NCBI RefSeq assembly: GCF_002723615.1
Contig: NZ_KZ304954.1
Coordinates: 183,981-247,980, forward strand
DNA length: 64,000 bases
From: Limimaricola cinnabarinus
Lineage (GTDB): Bacteria > Pseudomonadota > Alphaproteobacteria > Rhodobacterales > Rhodobacteraceae
Reading direction: 5' to 3'
Position numbers and translations under genes: made by a program. The notes beneath the pieces were generated by a model. That model worked only from the letters and a program-made list of their open reading frames with translations, had not been told where the DNA came from and made no database searches. Numbering within the stretch: position 1 is the first letter of the stretch; each line of letters begins with the position of its first letter. Shown in pieces: positions 19,032-29,131 of this stretch.

Positions 19032-19781
19032 CTAGCGCAACACCCGCCGGGCGGCTTCCATCCGGCGGCGCATTTCGGCGATGGCGGGGGAGAGCCCGCG
19101 AAAGATCGCCTCGCCGATCAGGAAATGCCCGATATTGAGCTCGCGGATCTCGGGCAGCCCCGCGACGGGGCCGACCGTGTCATAGGTCAGCCCGTGGCCG
19201 GCATGCACCTCCAGCCCGAGGTCGTGGGCATGGGTCGCCATCTCGGTGATCCTGGCCAACTCGGCGTCGCGCGTGGCGATGTCGCCCGCGGCATGGGCGT
19301 CGCAATAGGCCCCCGTATGCAGCTCCACCACCTGCGCGCCGATGCGCGCGGCGGCGTCGATCTGCGGCCGGTCGGCGGCGATGAAGATCGACACCCGGCA
19401 GCCCGCATCGCGCAAGGGCGCTATGAAATGCGCCAGCCGGTTCTCGTCCTTCGCCACTTCGAGCCCGCCCTCGGTGGTGCGCTCCTCGCGCTTTTCGGGG
19501 ACGATGCAGACGGCGTGCGGGCGGTGGCGCAGCGCGATGGCCTGCATCTCCTGCGTAGCGGCCATCTCGAAGTTGAGCGGCAGCTTCAGCGCCGCCATCA
19601 GCGCCTCAATATCGGCGTCCGAGATATGGCGGCGATCCTCGCGCAGATGCGCGGTGATGCCGTCGGCGCCCGCCTCCTCGGCCAGCTTGGCGGCCCGCAC
19701 GGGCGAGGGGGTGTCGCCGCCGCGCGCGTTGCGCACCGTGGCCACGTGGTCGATGTTCACGCCGAGTCTGAGGTCCGTCAT
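19032..19781 (-). CDS. pdxJ: Pyridoxine 5'-phosphate synthase
   Basis: Condenses 3-amino-1-hydroxyacetone phosphate with deoxyxylulose 5-phosphate in the DXP-dependent vitamin B6 route. The 249-residue TIM-barrel protein begins [19 protein letters not shown] and has the family stretches [33 protein letters not shown] and [13 protein letters not shown]. Length and motifs are standard. Confidence 0.97.
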   Translation of the reverse strand: MTDLRLGVNIDHVATVRNARGGDTPSPVRAAKLAEEAGADGITAHLREDRRHISDADIEALMAALKLPLNFEMAATQEMQAIALRHRPHAVCIVPEKREERTTEGGLEVAKDENRLAHFIAPLRDAGCRVSIFIAADRPQIDAAARIGAQVVELHTGAYCDAHAAGDIATRDAELARITEMATHAHDLGLEVHAGHGLTYDTVGPVAGLPEIRELNIGHFLIGEAIFRGLSPAIAEMRRRMEAARRVLR

Positions 19782-19806
19782 GGGCAGGTCTCCTTCGGGC
19801 GCGAGC

Positions 19807-20463
19807 CTATCCCGGTCCGGGGCCCTCGTCAGCCGCGGATTCGGGATTTTTTCCCAAGGCTTGAAGCTTGGTGCGCAGCTTGCGGCGGCGGCGGTTCTGA
19901 TAGGCGGCGATCACCGGCACGAAGAGCCAGTAGCAGGCGAAGGCCGAGATCAGACCGGGCAGGATGCCGCCCACGAGATAGGGCAGGAACACCTGGTGAT
20001 AGAACAGCCCCAACCCGTGCCAATCGGCGCGTTCGGGGCCGAACAGCGCCCCGAAATTATGCCACAGATCCTCGCCCGCGGCGGCGAACTTGCCCATCAG
20101 CGAGGTTTCGATCCCGCGGCCGGGCGGATGGCCGAGGATGAAATGGCCGGTCTGCAGCGCCACCACGCCGATCGGCACATAGGTGAGCGGATTGCCGAAG
20201 AAGGTGCCCAGAAGCGAGGCGAACATGTTGCCCCGCCCGATCTTGGCGAAGATCAGGGCGATCACGAAATGCAGCCCGTAGAAGGGGGTCCAGCTGGCCA
20301 GCACGCCCGCGAAGATGCCGCGGCCGATCTTTTCGGGCGTGTCGGGCAGGCGCTGCAGCCGGTGCTTGACGTAGCCGAAGGCGCGGCGCCAGCCGCCGCG
20401 CGGATAGAGGACCTCGGCCACCGCGCGGCCCACCGATCGCCTGTCGCGCCGCTTGAAGACCAT
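19807..20463 (-). CDS. DUF2062 domain membrane protein
   Basis: A 218-residue protein with a DUF2062 domain: a charged N-terminus ([26 protein letters not shown]) then membrane segments with [27 protein letters not shown] and a C-terminal pair near [17 protein letters not shown]. Function unknown. Twelve bases downstream of the (p)ppGpp synthetase/hydrolase gene on the same strand. Confidence 0.9.
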   Translation of the reverse strand: MVFKRRDRRSVGRAVAEVLYPRGGWRRAFGYVKHRLQRLPDTPEKIGRGIFAGVLASWTPFYGLHFVIALIFAKIGRGNMFASLLGTFFGNPLTYVPIGVVALQTGHFILGHPPGRGIETSLMGKFAAAGEDLWHNFGALFGPERADWHGLGLFYHQVFLPYLVGGILPGLISAFACYWLFVPVIAAYQNRRRRKLRTKLQALGKNPESAADEGPGPG

Positions 20464-20474
20464 AGCGCCCCCGA

Positions 20475-22658
20475 TCAGCCCTCGGCCGGAGCCGGGGGCA
20501 CCTGTTGATGGGTCTGGGATTGCGTCTGGGTCTGGGGCAGGGCGCGGGACGGATCGCGGTGCCGTTCGATCGAGGAGACATGGGTCTCGGCTTCGAGCGC
20601 GGTCATCACCCGGTGCAGATGCTCGGCGTCGCGCAGGTCGATATCGACGAGGATGCGGTAGAAATCGGGCTTGCGGTCGAGAAAGGTCATGTCGGAGATA
20701 TTGGCCGACTGCTCGCCGATCAGCGTGCAGATCCGCCCCAGCACGCCCGCATCGTTGGTCAGCGTCAGGTCGAGGCTGACTGTGTTGACGGCGGCATGGG
20801 TGCCCTCCTGCCAGCGCAGGTCGACCCAGCGCTCGGGCTGCTCCTCGTAATGGGCGAGCGCGGGGCAGTCGATGGTGTGGATCACCACGCCCTGACCGCG
20901 GAAGGTGATGCCGACGATCCGCTCGCCCGGCACCGGCTGGCAGCAGGGCGCGCGGCGAAAGCTCTGCCCCGCGGCAAGACCGGCGACGGCGCGCTCCTGC
21001 GCGATCTCGTGCGCATCGCCATTGGCGACGAGCTCGGGATAGAGCGCCTGCACCACCTCGCGGGTGGTCAGGTCGGCCGAGCCGAGCCGCGCCAGAAGCT
21101 CGGTGGCGCTTTCGAGCCCCAGCGTCTTGGCGGCGGTGCGCAGCGCCTTGTCGGTGGCGCGGCGGCCGACATTCTCGAAGGCCACGCGGATGAGCTCGGA
21201 GCCAAGCTTGACGAAGCGCTCGCGGTCCTCCTCGCGCAAGCTCCGGCGGATCGCCGCCTTGGCGCGCCCGGTGACCGCGATCTCGATCCAGCTCGCCTGC
21301 GGGCGCTGCCCGTCGGCGGTGATGATCTCGACCGACTGGCCGTTCTTGAGCCTCGTCCAGAGCGGCACGCGCAGACCGTCGACCTTGGCGCCGACGCAGG
21401 CGGAGCCGATCCGCGTATGGATCGCGAAGGCGAAGTCGATCGGCGTCGCGCCGCGCGGCAGCTTGATCACCTCGCCCTTGGGCGTGAAGCAGAACACCTG
21501 GTCCTGATACATCTCGAGCTTCACGGCCTCGAGGAAATCCTCGTCGTCATGGCCTGTCTCCAGCCGCTCGGTCAGCTGCGCGATCCAGCGCGCGGGATCG
21601 ACGGCAAAGCGGTTCTCGACCCGAAGACCGTCGCGGTAGGACCAATGCGCCGCCACCCCCGTCTCGGCCACCTCGTGCATCTCGCGGGTGCGGATCTGCA
21701 CCTCGACGCGCTTGCCGTCGCGGCCCGAGACGGTGGTGTGGATCGAGCGGTAGCCATTGGATTTCGGCTGGCTGATGTAATCCTTGAACCGGCCCGGCAC
21801 GGCGCGCCAGCGCTGGTGGATCACGCCGAGGACGCGGTAGGCGTCGGCCTCGCTGTCGGTGATGACGCGAAAGCCGTAGATGTCGGAGAGCCGCGAGAAG
21901 CCCTGATCCTTCTCCTGCATCTTGCGCCAGATCGAATAGGGCTTCTTGGCGCGGCCGAAGAGATCGGCGCGGATGCCCGCGCGGTCGAGCTCCAGCCGCA
22001 TGTCGGTGGTGATCCGCTCGACGACGTCGCCCGCTTCCTTCTGGAGCATGATGAAGCGGCGGATGATCGAGTTGCGCGCCTCGGGGTTGAGCACCTGGAA
22101 GGAGAGGTCCTCGAGTTCCTCGCGCATCCACTGCATGCCCATCCGGCCCGCCAGCGGCGCGTAGATCTCCATCGTCTCGCGCGCCTTCTGGGCCTGCTTC
22201 TCGGGCTTCATCGAGCGGATGGTGCGCATGTTGTGAAGCCGGTCGGCGAGCTTGACCAGCGTGACCCGCAGATCGCGCGAGGTCGCCATGAACAGCTTGC
22301 GGAAATTCTCGGCCTGCTTGGTGCGGGTCGAGGAGAGCTGCAGGTTGGTCAGCTTGGTGACGCCATCGACCAGCTCGGCGATCTCGCGGCCGAAGCGCTT
22401 TTCGACATCCGAAAAGGAGGCGCGGGTGTCCTCGATCGTGTCGTGCAGGAGCGCGGTGACGATCGTGGCGTCGTCCATCTGCTGCTTGGACAGGATCACC
22501 GCGACGGCGACGGGATGCATGAAATAGGGCTCGCCCGACTTGCGGAACTGCCCCTCATGCATCTCTTCGCCGAAAGCGTAGGCGTCGCGGATCAGCGCGT
22601 CGCGGGTGACCGGGTTGTAGCTGCGGACCAGAGCGATCAGCTCGTCTGCGGTTGTCAT
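20475..22658 (-). CDS. rel: Bifunctional (p)ppGpp synthetase/hydrolase (RSH family)
   Basis: Makes and degrades the stringent-response alarmone. The 727 residues show an intact HD hydrolase domain (MHPVAVAVIL, LLHDTIEDT), the synthetase domain (YGFRVITDS, KSNGYRSIHTTV, EVQIRT), a TGS domain (FTPKGEVIKLPRGATPIDFA), and a C-terminal ACT domain (ANISDMTFLDRKPDF). The intact HDTIED and EVQIRT motifs suggest both activities. It follows rpoZ, whose product carries a ppGpp site. Confidence 0.96.
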   Translation of the reverse strand: MTTADELIALVRSYNPVTRDALIRDAYAFGEEMHEGQFRKSGEPYFMHPVAVAVILSKQQMDDATIVTALLHDTIEDTRASFSDVEKRFGREIAELVDGVTKLTNLQLSSTRTKQAENFRKLFMATSRDLRVTLVKLADRLHNMRTIRSMKPEKQAQKARETMEIYAPLAGRMGMQWMREELEDLSFQVLNPEARNSIIRRFIMLQKEAGDVVERITTDMRLELDRAGIRADLFGRAKKPYSIWRKMQEKDQGFSRLSDIYGFRVITDSEADAYRVLGVIHQRWRAVPGRFKDYISQPKSNGYRSIHTTVSGRDGKRVEVQIRTREMHEVAETGVAAHWSYRDGLRVENRFAVDPARWIAQLTERLETGHDDEDFLEAVKLEMYQDQVFCFTPKGEVIKLPRGATPIDFAFAIHTRIGSACVGAKVDGLRVPLWTRLKNGQSVEIITADGQRPQASWIEIAVTGRAKAAIRRSLREEDRERFVKLGSELIRVAFENVGRRATDKALRTAAKTLGLESATELLARLGSADLTTREVVQALYPELVANGDAHEIAQERAVAGLAAGQSFRRAPCCQPVPGERIVGITFRGQGVVIHTIDCPALAHYEEQPERWVDLRWQEGTHAAVNTVSLDLTLTNDAGVLGRICTLIGEQSANISDMTFLDRKPDFYRILVDIDLRDAEHLHRVMTALEAETHVSSIERHRDPSRALPQTQTQSQTHQQVPPAPAEG

Positions 22659-22694
22659 CTGGGCATCCTACCCCCCGGCCTTGGCGGGCTGCGT

Positions 22695-23048
22695 TCAGCC
22701 CTCTTTTTGCACCTGCATGAGCTCGCGCAGCAGGCGCTCTTCGCTCATGTCGTCCTGGGCCGGCTTGTCGGCCTCCTGGCTCATCAGGAGCGACATCGAA
22801 TCGGCCTCGGGCTCGTCGACCTCGATCTGGGTCTGATGCGCCTCGATCATCCGCTCGCGCAGATCGTCGGCCTGCTGGGTCTCGTCGGCGATCTCGCGCA
22901 GCGCGACGACGGGGTTCTTGTCGTTGTCGCGGGCGACGGTGAGCGGCGCGCCGGAGGTGATTTCGCGGGCGCGATGCGCGGCGAGCATCACCAGCTCGAA
23001 CCGGTTCGGAACCTTGTCAACGCAATCTTCGACTGTCACGCGGGCCAT
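22695..23048 (-). CDS. rpoZ: RNA polymerase omega subunit
   Basis: Small RNA polymerase subunit that helps beta' fold and forms part of ppGpp site 1. The 117-residue protein starts [28 protein letters not shown]; the MAR start and helix are the conserved ppGpp-contact and beta'-binding region. The C-terminal half is an acidic tail. It is just upstream of rel on the same strand. Confidence 0.96.
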   Translation of the reverse strand: MARVTVEDCVDKVPNRFELVMLAAHRAREITSGAPLTVARDNDKNPVVALREIADETQQADDLRERMIEAHQTQIEVDEPEADSMSLLMSQEADKPAQDDMSEERLLRELMQVQKEG

Positions 23049-23159
23049 CGGACGACTCCCATCTGAGGTTGGGCAAAGGACCGCCGCACGCGGAATCGCG
23101 CGGCTCGGCCTCGAAAGCGCACGCATACCGCTCCCGGCGGGGAAAGACAAGCCGGAGGC

Positions 23160-23759
23160 TCAGCCGAGCGGCTCCAGCCCCTCATGCGCCGCGGCGGGCA
23201 GCCCGTCGCGCATCCGCGTCACCGTAAGCCCGGTGACCGGGTGACGCCAATCGGGCGCGACCTCGGCCAGCGGCACCAGCACGAAGCCGCGATCCTGAAG
23301 CCGCGGATGCGGCAGGATCAGCGCCTCGGGCGTCTCGCGCATCTGTCGCTCCAGCGGCAGATCGCGCCAGCGCGCCCAACCGGCGCGGTCGGGCAACACC
23401 TCCTCGCCATGCGCCAGAAGGTCGAGATCGAGGCTGCGCGCTCCCCAGCGGCGCTGCCGTTCGCGGCCAAAGCGCGCTTCGATGGCGTGCAGGGCCTCGA
23501 GCAGCGCGGGCGCCGAAAGCGGCGTGTCCAGCGCCATGGCGGCATTGACGAAATCGGGGCCGCTGCCGGCGGGAAAGGCGGGGCTGCGCCACAGCCGGCT
23601 GCAGCGCGCATTGCGGCCCAGCGCCGCGATCTCGACCATCGCGGCGCGCAGGCTCGCTGCCGGGCCGCCCTGCGGGGCGGGGGCGTTGGCGCCCAGCGCG
23701 ATCAGGGCCGGGCGGGCCGGTGCGGCGGCATCCTGCGCGCCGGGGGGGAGCATGCTCAT
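23160..23759 (-). CDS. folK: 2-amino-4-hydroxy-6-hydroxymethyldihydropteridine diphosphokinase
   Basis: HPPK, the pyrophosphoryl transfer step of folate synthesis. The 199-residue protein has the typical start ALIALGANAPAPQGGP, the substrate loops (CSRLWRSPAFP), FGRERQRRWGARSLDLDLL and the closing LILPHPRLQDRGFVLVPLAE. Start at ATG 23759 or 23753; the coding start of the conserved part is clear. Confidence 0.93.
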   Translation of the reverse strand: MSMLPPGAQDAAAPARPALIALGANAPAPQGGPAASLRAAMVEIAALGRNARCSRLWRSPAFPAGSGPDFVNAAMALDTPLSAPALLEALHAIEARFGRERQRRWGARSLDLDLLAHGEEVLPDRAGWARWRDLPLERQMRETPEALILPHPRLQDRGFVLVPLAEVAPDWRHPVTGLTVTRMRDGLPAAAHEGLEPLG

Positions 23760-23882
23760 GCGATGCGATCCTTGTTCTCGAATGCGAAGCCGGGCAGGAA
23801 GAGTTTGCGCCTGCCTGCCATTTTGCAGGCCGGGCCCAGCCATGGCCCGCCATGGCGATATTCAGCAAGGGATTTTCGCGCA

Positions 23883-24449
23883 ATGTTTTATCACGACGAA
23901 CGCCTCGCGCTTTTCATCGACGGCGCCAACCTGCACGCGACGGGCAAGGCGCTGGGTTTCGACATCGACTACCGGCTGCTGCGGCAGGAATTCATGCGCA
24001 GGGGCCGGCTGGTGCGGGCCTATTACTACACCGCGCTTCTGGAGGGCGATGAATACTCGCCGATCCGGCCATTGGTGGACTGGCTGCAATATAACGGCTT
24101 CACCATGCGCACCAAGCCCGCGCGCGAGTTCACCGACGCGCAGGGCCGGCGCAAGATCAAGGGCAACATGGATGTCGAGCTGGCGGTCGACGCGCTCGAT
24201 CTGGCGGAACGGATCGACCATGCGGTGCTGTTCTCGGGCGACGGTGATTTCCGCCCGCTGGCCGAGGCGCTGCAGCGGCGCGGCGTGCGGGTTTCGGTGG
24301 TCTCCTCGGTGCGATCGAGCCCGTCGATGATCTCCGACGAACTGCGCCGACAGGCCGACAATTTCATCGATCTCGAAGAGCTGCGCGACGTGGTGGGCCG
24401 GGCCGCGCGCCCGCACCAGCCGCGCGACCGGGCCGAGCAGGGCGACTGA
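23883..24449 (+). CDS. NYN domain protein (LabA/DUF88 family)
   Basis: A 188-residue PIN-like NYN nuclease-fold protein. Acidic metal-site positions are seen in ALFIDGANLH, KGNMDVELAVDALD and FSGDGDFRPL, and the end RQADNFIDLEEL is family-typical. Unlike the protein at 8604-9338 it has no C-terminal OST-HTH domain. It probably acts on RNA; targets are unknown. Divergent from folK. Confidence 0.93.
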   Translation: MFYHDERLALFIDGANLHATGKALGFDIDYRLLRQEFMRRGRLVRAYYYTALLEGDEYSPIRPLVDWLQYNGFTMRTKPAREFTDAQGRRKIKGNMDVELAVDALDLAERIDHAVLFSGDGDFRPLAEALQRRGVRVSVVSSVRSSPSMISDELRRQADNFIDLEELRDVVGRAARPHQPRDRAEQGD

Positions 24450-24550
24450 CCGCCGCCCTTCGAGAGCGGGCGCTGGACCTCGGGCCGGGGAATGCTTAGC
24501 TGTGCGGGGCAACGCATGCGACCGGCCAAGCGCGCCCCGGAGGCTCTTCG

Positions 24551-25510
24551 ATGACCGACACCACACTGCCGCCCCTGACCTTGCACCTCGCCGCGCCGCG
24601 CGGCTTTTGCGCGGGCGTGGACCGCGCGATCAAGATCGTCGAGATGGCGCTCGAGAAATGGGGCGCGCCGGTCTATGTGCGCCACGAGATCGTGCACAAC
24701 CGCTATGTCGTCGACGATCTGCGCGCCAAGGGCGCGGTCTTCGTCGAGGAGCTCGACGAGGCGCCGGACGACCGGCCCGTCATCTTCTCGGCGCATGGCG
24801 TCGCCAAATCCGTGCCCGCCGAGGCCGCGCGGCGCGAGATGATCCAGGTGGATGCCACCTGCCCGCTGGTCACCAAGGTCCATAACGAGGCGGCGCGCCA
24901 TTCGGCCGAGGGGCTGCAGATGATCATGATCGGCCATGCCGGTCACCCCGAGACGGTCGGCACGATGGGCCAGCTGCCCGAGGGCGAGGTGCTCTTGGTC
25001 GAGACCGAGGCCGATGTCGCCACGGTCGAGGTGCGCGATCCCGAACGCCTCGCCTTCGTGACCCAGACCACGCTTTCGGTCGATGACACGGCGGGCATCG
25101 TCGCGGCGCTCAGGGCGCGTTTTCCGGCGATCAAGGGGCCGGGCAAGGAAGACATCTGCTACGCCACCACCAATCGGCAGGAGGCGGTGAAGGCGATGGC
25201 CCCCGATTGCGACGCGCTTCTCGTGGTCGGCGCGCCCAATTCCTCGAACTCCAAGCGCCTCGTCGAGGTCGGCGCCAAGGCGGGCTGCGGCTATGCGCAG
25301 CTGGTGCAGCGTGCCGCCGATATCGACTGGCGCGCGCTGGGCGGCATCCGCTCCCTGGGGGTGACGGCGGGGGCGAGCGCGCCGGAGGTGCTGGTCAACG
25401 AGGTGATCGACGCCTTTCGCGCCCGCTACGACGTCACCGTGAATCTGGTCGAGACGGCGCAGGAGAATGTCGAGTTCAAGGTGCCGCGCATCCTGCGCGC
25501 GCCCGCGTGA
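24551..25510 (+). CDS. ispH: 4-hydroxy-3-methylbut-2-enyl diphosphate reductase
   Basis: Last step of the MEP isoprenoid pathway, making IPP and DMAPP. The 319-residue iron-sulfur enzyme has the three cluster Cys in [23 protein letters not shown] and the [19 protein letters not shown] region, plus active-site HEIVHN and SAHGV. The stop overlaps the next start (GTGA), coupling it to the small membrane protein. Confidence 0.97.
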   Translation: MTDTTLPPLTLHLAAPRGFCAGVDRAIKIVEMALEKWGAPVYVRHEIVHNRYVVDDLRAKGAVFVEELDEAPDDRPVIFSAHGVAKSVPAEAARREMIQVDATCPLVTKVHNEAARHSAEGLQMIMIGHAGHPETVGTMGQLPEGEVLLVETEADVATVEVRDPERLAFVTQTTLSVDDTAGIVAALRARFPAIKGPGKEDICYATTNRQEAVKAMAPDCDALLVVGAPNSSNSKRLVEVGAKAGCGYAQLVQRAADIDWRALGGIRSLGVTAGASAPEVLVNEVIDAFRARYDVTVNLVETAQENVEFKVPRILRAPA

Positions 25511-25941
25511 TCCCGCGCGCGCCACTGCTCCTTGGCCTTGCCGGGGTGCTGCCCTTCGCTTGGGGGGCGCTGACAACATGGTTTCCGGGTCTCGCCCCCG
25601 GCTGGCTGCCCCAACGCCTCGTCGGGCCCTATGCGCAGGTCTTCTACGGCAGCGTGATCCTGAGTTTCATGTCGGGCGTCTTGTGGGGTTTCGCCACCAA
25701 GGCCGAAACCCGCATCGCCGCGATCGGCTACGCCGTCTCGGTGATCCCTGCGCTCTGGGTGGCCTTCTTCGTCGGCGGCGGCTGGGAGCGGTCCAGCCTC
25801 GTGCTGATCGCGGGCTTCGTCGGGCTTCTGGCGCTCGATGCGGGCTTCCAGCGCCGCGGCCTCGCGCCGGAATGGTGGCTGCGCCTGCGGCTGCTGCTCA
25901 CCGGCCTCGTCGTGATCTGCCTGGCGCTGCCGCTGCTCTGA
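25507..25941 (+). CDS. DUF3429 membrane protein
   Basis: A 144-residue protein with four predicted membrane helices (near [47 protein letters not shown] and [15 protein letters not shown]). The pattern matches DUF3429, of unknown function. The start is GTG 25507 within the ispH stop (GTGA). Confidence 0.85.
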   Translation: MIPRAPLLLGLAGVLPFAWGALTTWFPGLAPGWLPQRLVGPYAQVFYGSVILSFMSGVLWGFATKAETRIAAIGYAVSVIPALWVAFFVGGGWERSSLVLIAGFVGLLALDAGFQRRGLAPEWWLRLRLLLTGLVVICLALPLL

Positions 25942-25942
25942 A

Positions 25943-26077
25943 GGCGCGCCCCTATGGTTCATCTTTCTTCAAATACGCAAATCCGGCGCTGACCGCGTGC
26001 GCAGGGCCACAAGTGGCGCCTGCCGGCAGCGGCGGGATCTGCGTATTTCAGGAAAGATGAAGGGGAAGGGGCGCGCC
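25943..26077. repeat. Inverted-repeat element (copy A) between convergent genes
   Basis: Arms of 21 bases at 25958-25978 (TTCATCTTTCTTCAAATACG plus C) and 26041-26061 (GCGTATTTCAGGAAAGATGA plus A) pair at 19 of 21 positions; GGCGCGCCCC and GGGGCGCGCC extend the symmetry at the ends. The 62-base centre is GC-rich. It fills the gap between the convergent DUF3429 and Mn-catalase genes. Related copies are at 49321-49354 and 54258-54353. Confidence 0.85.
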
Positions 26078-26099
26078 CTGAGGCCCGCCCCGCCCTGTC

Positions 26100-26924
26100 T
26101 TACTGCTGTTCGGACTGGGCGCCGGATTTCGGCTTGGCCTTGCCGAGATCGGGCTTCTGGCCCAGCGGCTCGGGCTTGTCCTTCTTCGAAAAGGTCCCGC
26201 GCCCGTCGAGCGAGGGGCCCGAGGTCCAGCGGCCCTCGGGGGTCGGCTCGTCGAGCGAGGTGTTGAGGAAGTAGTAGCTGTGCTCGGTCGCCTCGTGCTC
26301 GGTCGGGGTGGAGTTCGGGATCGGCAGGGCGCTTTCCCAGCCGCCCAGCTCCTCGATCACCGCGAGCCATTGCTGCTGGTGCATGGTGTCGCGCGCGATC
26401 AGGAAGGAGAGCATGTCCTTCATGCCCGCGTCGTCGGTCATGTTGTAGAGCCGCGAGGCCAGCACCCTTCCGCCCGATTCGGCGGTGGCGTTGGCCATCA
26501 TGTCGGCGGCAAGGTTGCCGGTGGCGTAGACATGGCTCATGTCGAAAGGCACGCCATTGGCGTTGACCGGCATCGCCGAAAGGCCCGAGGACAGGATATG
26601 GCGCGGGTTCATGCCGCCCAGGATCGCGTGGACGACCGGGTCCTTGGCGGCCTCGTCCTGCACCTCCACGGGCGCGCCTTCGAGGTTGAGCGCCACGGCA
26701 TGGCCGAGAAACTCGATATGGCTCAGCTCCTCGGTCGCGGTCATCATCAGCATGTCGCGGTACTTGGCATCGCCGCGCGCGCCCATCGCCTGAAAGAAAT
26801 ACTGCATGGCAACGCGAATTTCGCCCTCGATGCCGCCGATCGCCTGCTGGAGATGCTTGGCGAAGGCGGGCGAGGGCTTGTCGACGCGGACGTTGTACTG
26901 GAGCTTGGAGGAATGGTGGAACAT
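26100..26924 (-). CDS. Manganese catalase family protein
   Basis: Non-haem, dimanganese catalase removing hydrogen peroxide. The 274-residue protein has the ferritin-like metal ligands in EGEIRVAMQY, ATEELSHIEFLG, the NATAESGGRVLASRLY helix and RDTMHQQQWL, and the C-terminal strap PEGRWTSGPS. The end is Lys/Pro-rich and less conserved. No signal peptide, so cytoplasmic. Monocistronic as far as can be seen. Confidence 0.94.
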   Translation of the reverse strand: MFHHSSKLQYNVRVDKPSPAFAKHLQQAIGGIEGEIRVAMQYFFQAMGARGDAKYRDMLMMTATEELSHIEFLGHAVALNLEGAPVEVQDEAAKDPVVHAILGGMNPRHILSSGLSAMPVNANGVPFDMSHVYATGNLAADMMANATAESGGRVLASRLYNMTDDAGMKDMLSFLIARDTMHQQQWLAVIEELGGWESALPIPNSTPTEHEATEHSYYFLNTSLDEPTPEGRWTSGPSLDGRGTFSKKDKPEPLGQKPDLGKAKPKSGAQSEQQ

Positions 26925-27063
26925 GGGAATGGCCTCGGGTTTCGGTTAAGTCACCGGGCGGAAACGACCGATGGGGGAGGGTGGGTTCCCCATGGCGCGT
27001 TGCCGGACGGCGAAGCTTCGCCTAAAGGGGACGCCCGATCCCCCCTGACCAAGGATGCCGCGC

Positions 27064-27531
27064 ATGGCCAAGATCTTCGCCTTCACCGATGGCGCCTGCT
27101 CGGGCAATCCCGGCCCCGGCGGCTGGGGCGCGCTGTTGCAGACCAAGGAGGGCGAGGCCGTCAGCAAGGAGCGCGAGCTCAAGGGCGGCGAGGCGATGAC
27201 CACCAACAACCGCATGGAGCTGATGGCCGCGATCTCGGCGCTCGAGGCGCTGGCCAAGCCCACGCGGCTTACCGTCGTGACCGACAGCGCCTATGTGAAG
27301 GGGGGCATCACCGAATGGATGGCGGGATGGAAGCGCAAGGGCTGGAAGACCTCGACCGGCAAGCCGGTGAAGAACGAGGATCTGTGGCGCAGGCTCGACG
27401 AGGCGGCGGCGCGGCACGACGTGACATGGCAATGGGTCAAGGGCCATGCCGGCCATCCCGAGAACGAGCGCGCCGACGCGCTGGCGCGCGCGGGCATGGC
27501 GCCCTTCAAGCCGGGCCGCGCCAAAGCCTGA
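27064..27531 (+). CDS. rnhA: Ribonuclease HI
   Basis: Degrades RNA in RNA-DNA hybrids. The 155-residue protein has the four catalytic acids in [34 protein letters not shown] and NERADALAR, and the handle [18 protein letters not shown] 27064 is chosen because AAGG(A) at 27051-27055 is at good distance; the ATG at 27055 overlaps that site. Confidence 0.96.
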   Translation: MAKIFAFTDGACSGNPGPGGWGALLQTKEGEAVSKERELKGGEAMTTNNRMELMAAISALEALAKPTRLTVVTDSAYVKGGITEWMAGWKRKGWKTSTGKPVKNEDLWRRLDEAAARHDVTWQWVKGHAGHPENERADALARAGMAPFKPGRAKA

Positions 27532-27555
27532 ACCCTGACCTGAACCCTGACCTGA
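27528..27555 (+). repeat. Short 12-base tandem repeat between rnhA and recO
   Basis: CCTGAACCCTGA occurs twice in tandem, followed by a partial third copy, across the rnhA stop codon and the short spacer to recO. Probably a slippage product without function. Confidence 0.75.
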
Positions 27556-27562
27556 GACGCGC

Positions 27563-28291
27563 ATGATCGAATGGCGCGAGGAGGGCGCGCTTTTGCGGGT
27601 GCGCCGCCATGGCGAGGGCTCGGCCATCGTCGAGGTCTTCACCCGCGGCCACGGGCTGCATGCGGGCGTGGTCCGCGGCGGCGGCTCGCGCCGCATCGCG
27701 CCGCTGTTGCAGCCCGGCGCGCAGCTCGACCTGACATGGAAGGCGCGGCTGGGCGAGCATCTGGGCAATTTCACCTTCGAGCCCCTCCGCTCGCGCGCGG
27801 CGCAGGTGATGGGGGATCGTCTGGCGCTGTCAGGGCTCAATGCCGTCGCAGCACTTCTCGTCACCGTGCTGCCCGAGCGCGACCCGCATGCGCCGCTCTA
27901 CGACCGGACCATGGCGCTGCTCGACCTTCTGGGCGAGAGCGAGGTCTGGCCGCTGGCCTATCTGCATTGGGAGCTGGCGCTTCTTGAGGAGATGGGCTTC
28001 GCGCTCGATCTTGGCCGCTGCGCCGTCACCGGCGCGACCGAGGGGCTGGAGCTGGTCAGCCCCAGATCGGGCCGCGCGGTCAGCCGGGCGGGGGCGGGGG
28101 AATGGGCGTCGAAGCTGCTGCCGCTGCCGCCGGTGCTGCGCGGCGAGGGGGATGCGGGGGCGGCGGACATCGTGGTGGCGCTGCGCACCACCGGCTGGTT
28201 CATCGAGCACCGGCTTGTGCCGGGCTCGGGCGACCGGCCTTTGCCGCCCGCGCGCGGGCGGCTGATCGAGGCGATCGAAAGGGCGGGCTGA
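27563..28291 (+). CDS. recO: DNA repair protein RecO
   Basis: RecF-pathway protein that anneals DNA and loads RecA with RecR. The 242 residues start with the OB-fold ([34 protein letters not shown]), followed by a helical domain ([25 protein letters not shown]). The usual zinc-finger Cys are mostly absent apart from the RCAVTG region, as in many alphaproteobacteria. Starts 31 bases after rnhA. Confidence 0.93.
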   Translation: MIEWREEGALLRVRRHGEGSAIVEVFTRGHGLHAGVVRGGGSRRIAPLLQPGAQLDLTWKARLGEHLGNFTFEPLRSRAAQVMGDRLALSGLNAVAALLVTVLPERDPHAPLYDRTMALLDLLGESEVWPLAYLHWELALLEEMGFALDLGRCAVTGATEGLELVSPRSGRAVSRAGAGEWASKLLPLPPVLRGEGDAGAADIVVALRTTGWFIEHRLVPGSGDRPLPPARGRLIEAIERAG

Positions 28292-28356
28292 GCCCCCTTG
28301 CCGGGGCCGCGCTTTCCGGCCACCACTGCGGCGACCGGTAATTCCATGAGAGCCGC

Positions 28357-29121
28357 ATGTATCCCTTCGCCGAGCTGATGCCGCCGCAGCTTTTGCTGCT
28401 CTCGACCCTCGTGGGCGTCGGCGCGGGCATCGTGAAGGGCATGGTGGGCTTCGCCATGCCGATGATCATGATCTCGGCGCTGTCGCTGTTTTTGCCGCCC
28501 GAGCTGGCGCTCGCCGCGCTGATCGGGCCGACGCTGGTAGCCAATGGCATGCAGGCGCTGCGGCAGGGCGGGCGCGCCGCGCTCTCCACCGTGAAGCGGT
28601 TTCGTACCTATCTCGTCGCGGGCGGGCTGATGCTGGCGCTTTCGGCGCAGCTCGTCCGGGTGCTCTCGGCCGAGGCGCTGTTCTTGCTGATCGGCGCGCC
28701 GGTCTCGGCCTTTGCCCTCCTTCAGCTTTCGGGCTGGAAGCCCAAGGTGCCGGAAAAGTCCCGCGCGCTCGAAGCCGCGATCGGCGGGTTTTCGGGCTTT
28801 GTCGGGGGCGTCTCGGGCGTCTGGGGGCCGCCGACGGTGGCCTATCTCACCGCGATCGACACGCCCAAGGGCGATTCGATCCGGGTGCAGGGGGTGATCT
28901 ACGGGCTCGGCGCGGTGGCGCTGTCTGGCGCGCATCTGCAATCGGGGGTGCTCAATGGCGCGACGCTGCCGTTTTCGCTCTTCATGATCCTGCCCGCAGT
29001 GGCGGGGATGTGGCTCGGCGGGCTGGCGCATGACCGGATCGACCAGAAGGCGTTCAGGCATGTGACGCTGATCGTGCTTCTGGTCGCCGGGCTGAACCTC
29101 GTGCGGCGCGCGGTGTTCTGA
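28357..29121 (+). CDS. TauE/SafE family sulfite/organosulfonate exporter-like
   Basis: A 254-residue membrane protein with about eight hydrophobic helices. Family features are VGVGAGIVKGMVGFAMP near the start and the internal repeat GFSGFVGGVSGVWGPP. Members export sulfite, sulfoacetate or other small anions; the substrate here is unknown. It faces truB convergently with an 11-base gap. Confidence 0.88.
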   Translation: MYPFAELMPPQLLLLSTLVGVGAGIVKGMVGFAMPMIMISALSLFLPPELALAALIGPTLVANGMQALRQGGRAALSTVKRFRTYLVAGGLMLALSAQLVRVLSAEALFLLIGAPVSAFALLQLSGWKPKVPEKSRALEAAIGGFSGFVGGVSGVWGPPTVAYLTAIDTPKGDSIRVQGVIYGLGAVALSGAHLQSGVLNGATLPFSLFMILPAVAGMWLGGLAHDRIDQKAFRHVTLIVLLVAGLNLVRRAVF

Positions 29122-29131
29122 AGCGCGGTCC

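Noticed and set aside
20505..23066. Very long open frame opposite the (p)ppGpp synthetase and rpoZ genes
   Set aside because: At this GC content antisense frames of real genes stay open by chance. Its translation is His/Gly/Asp/Val-rich without any family pattern, and rel and rpoZ are unmistakable.
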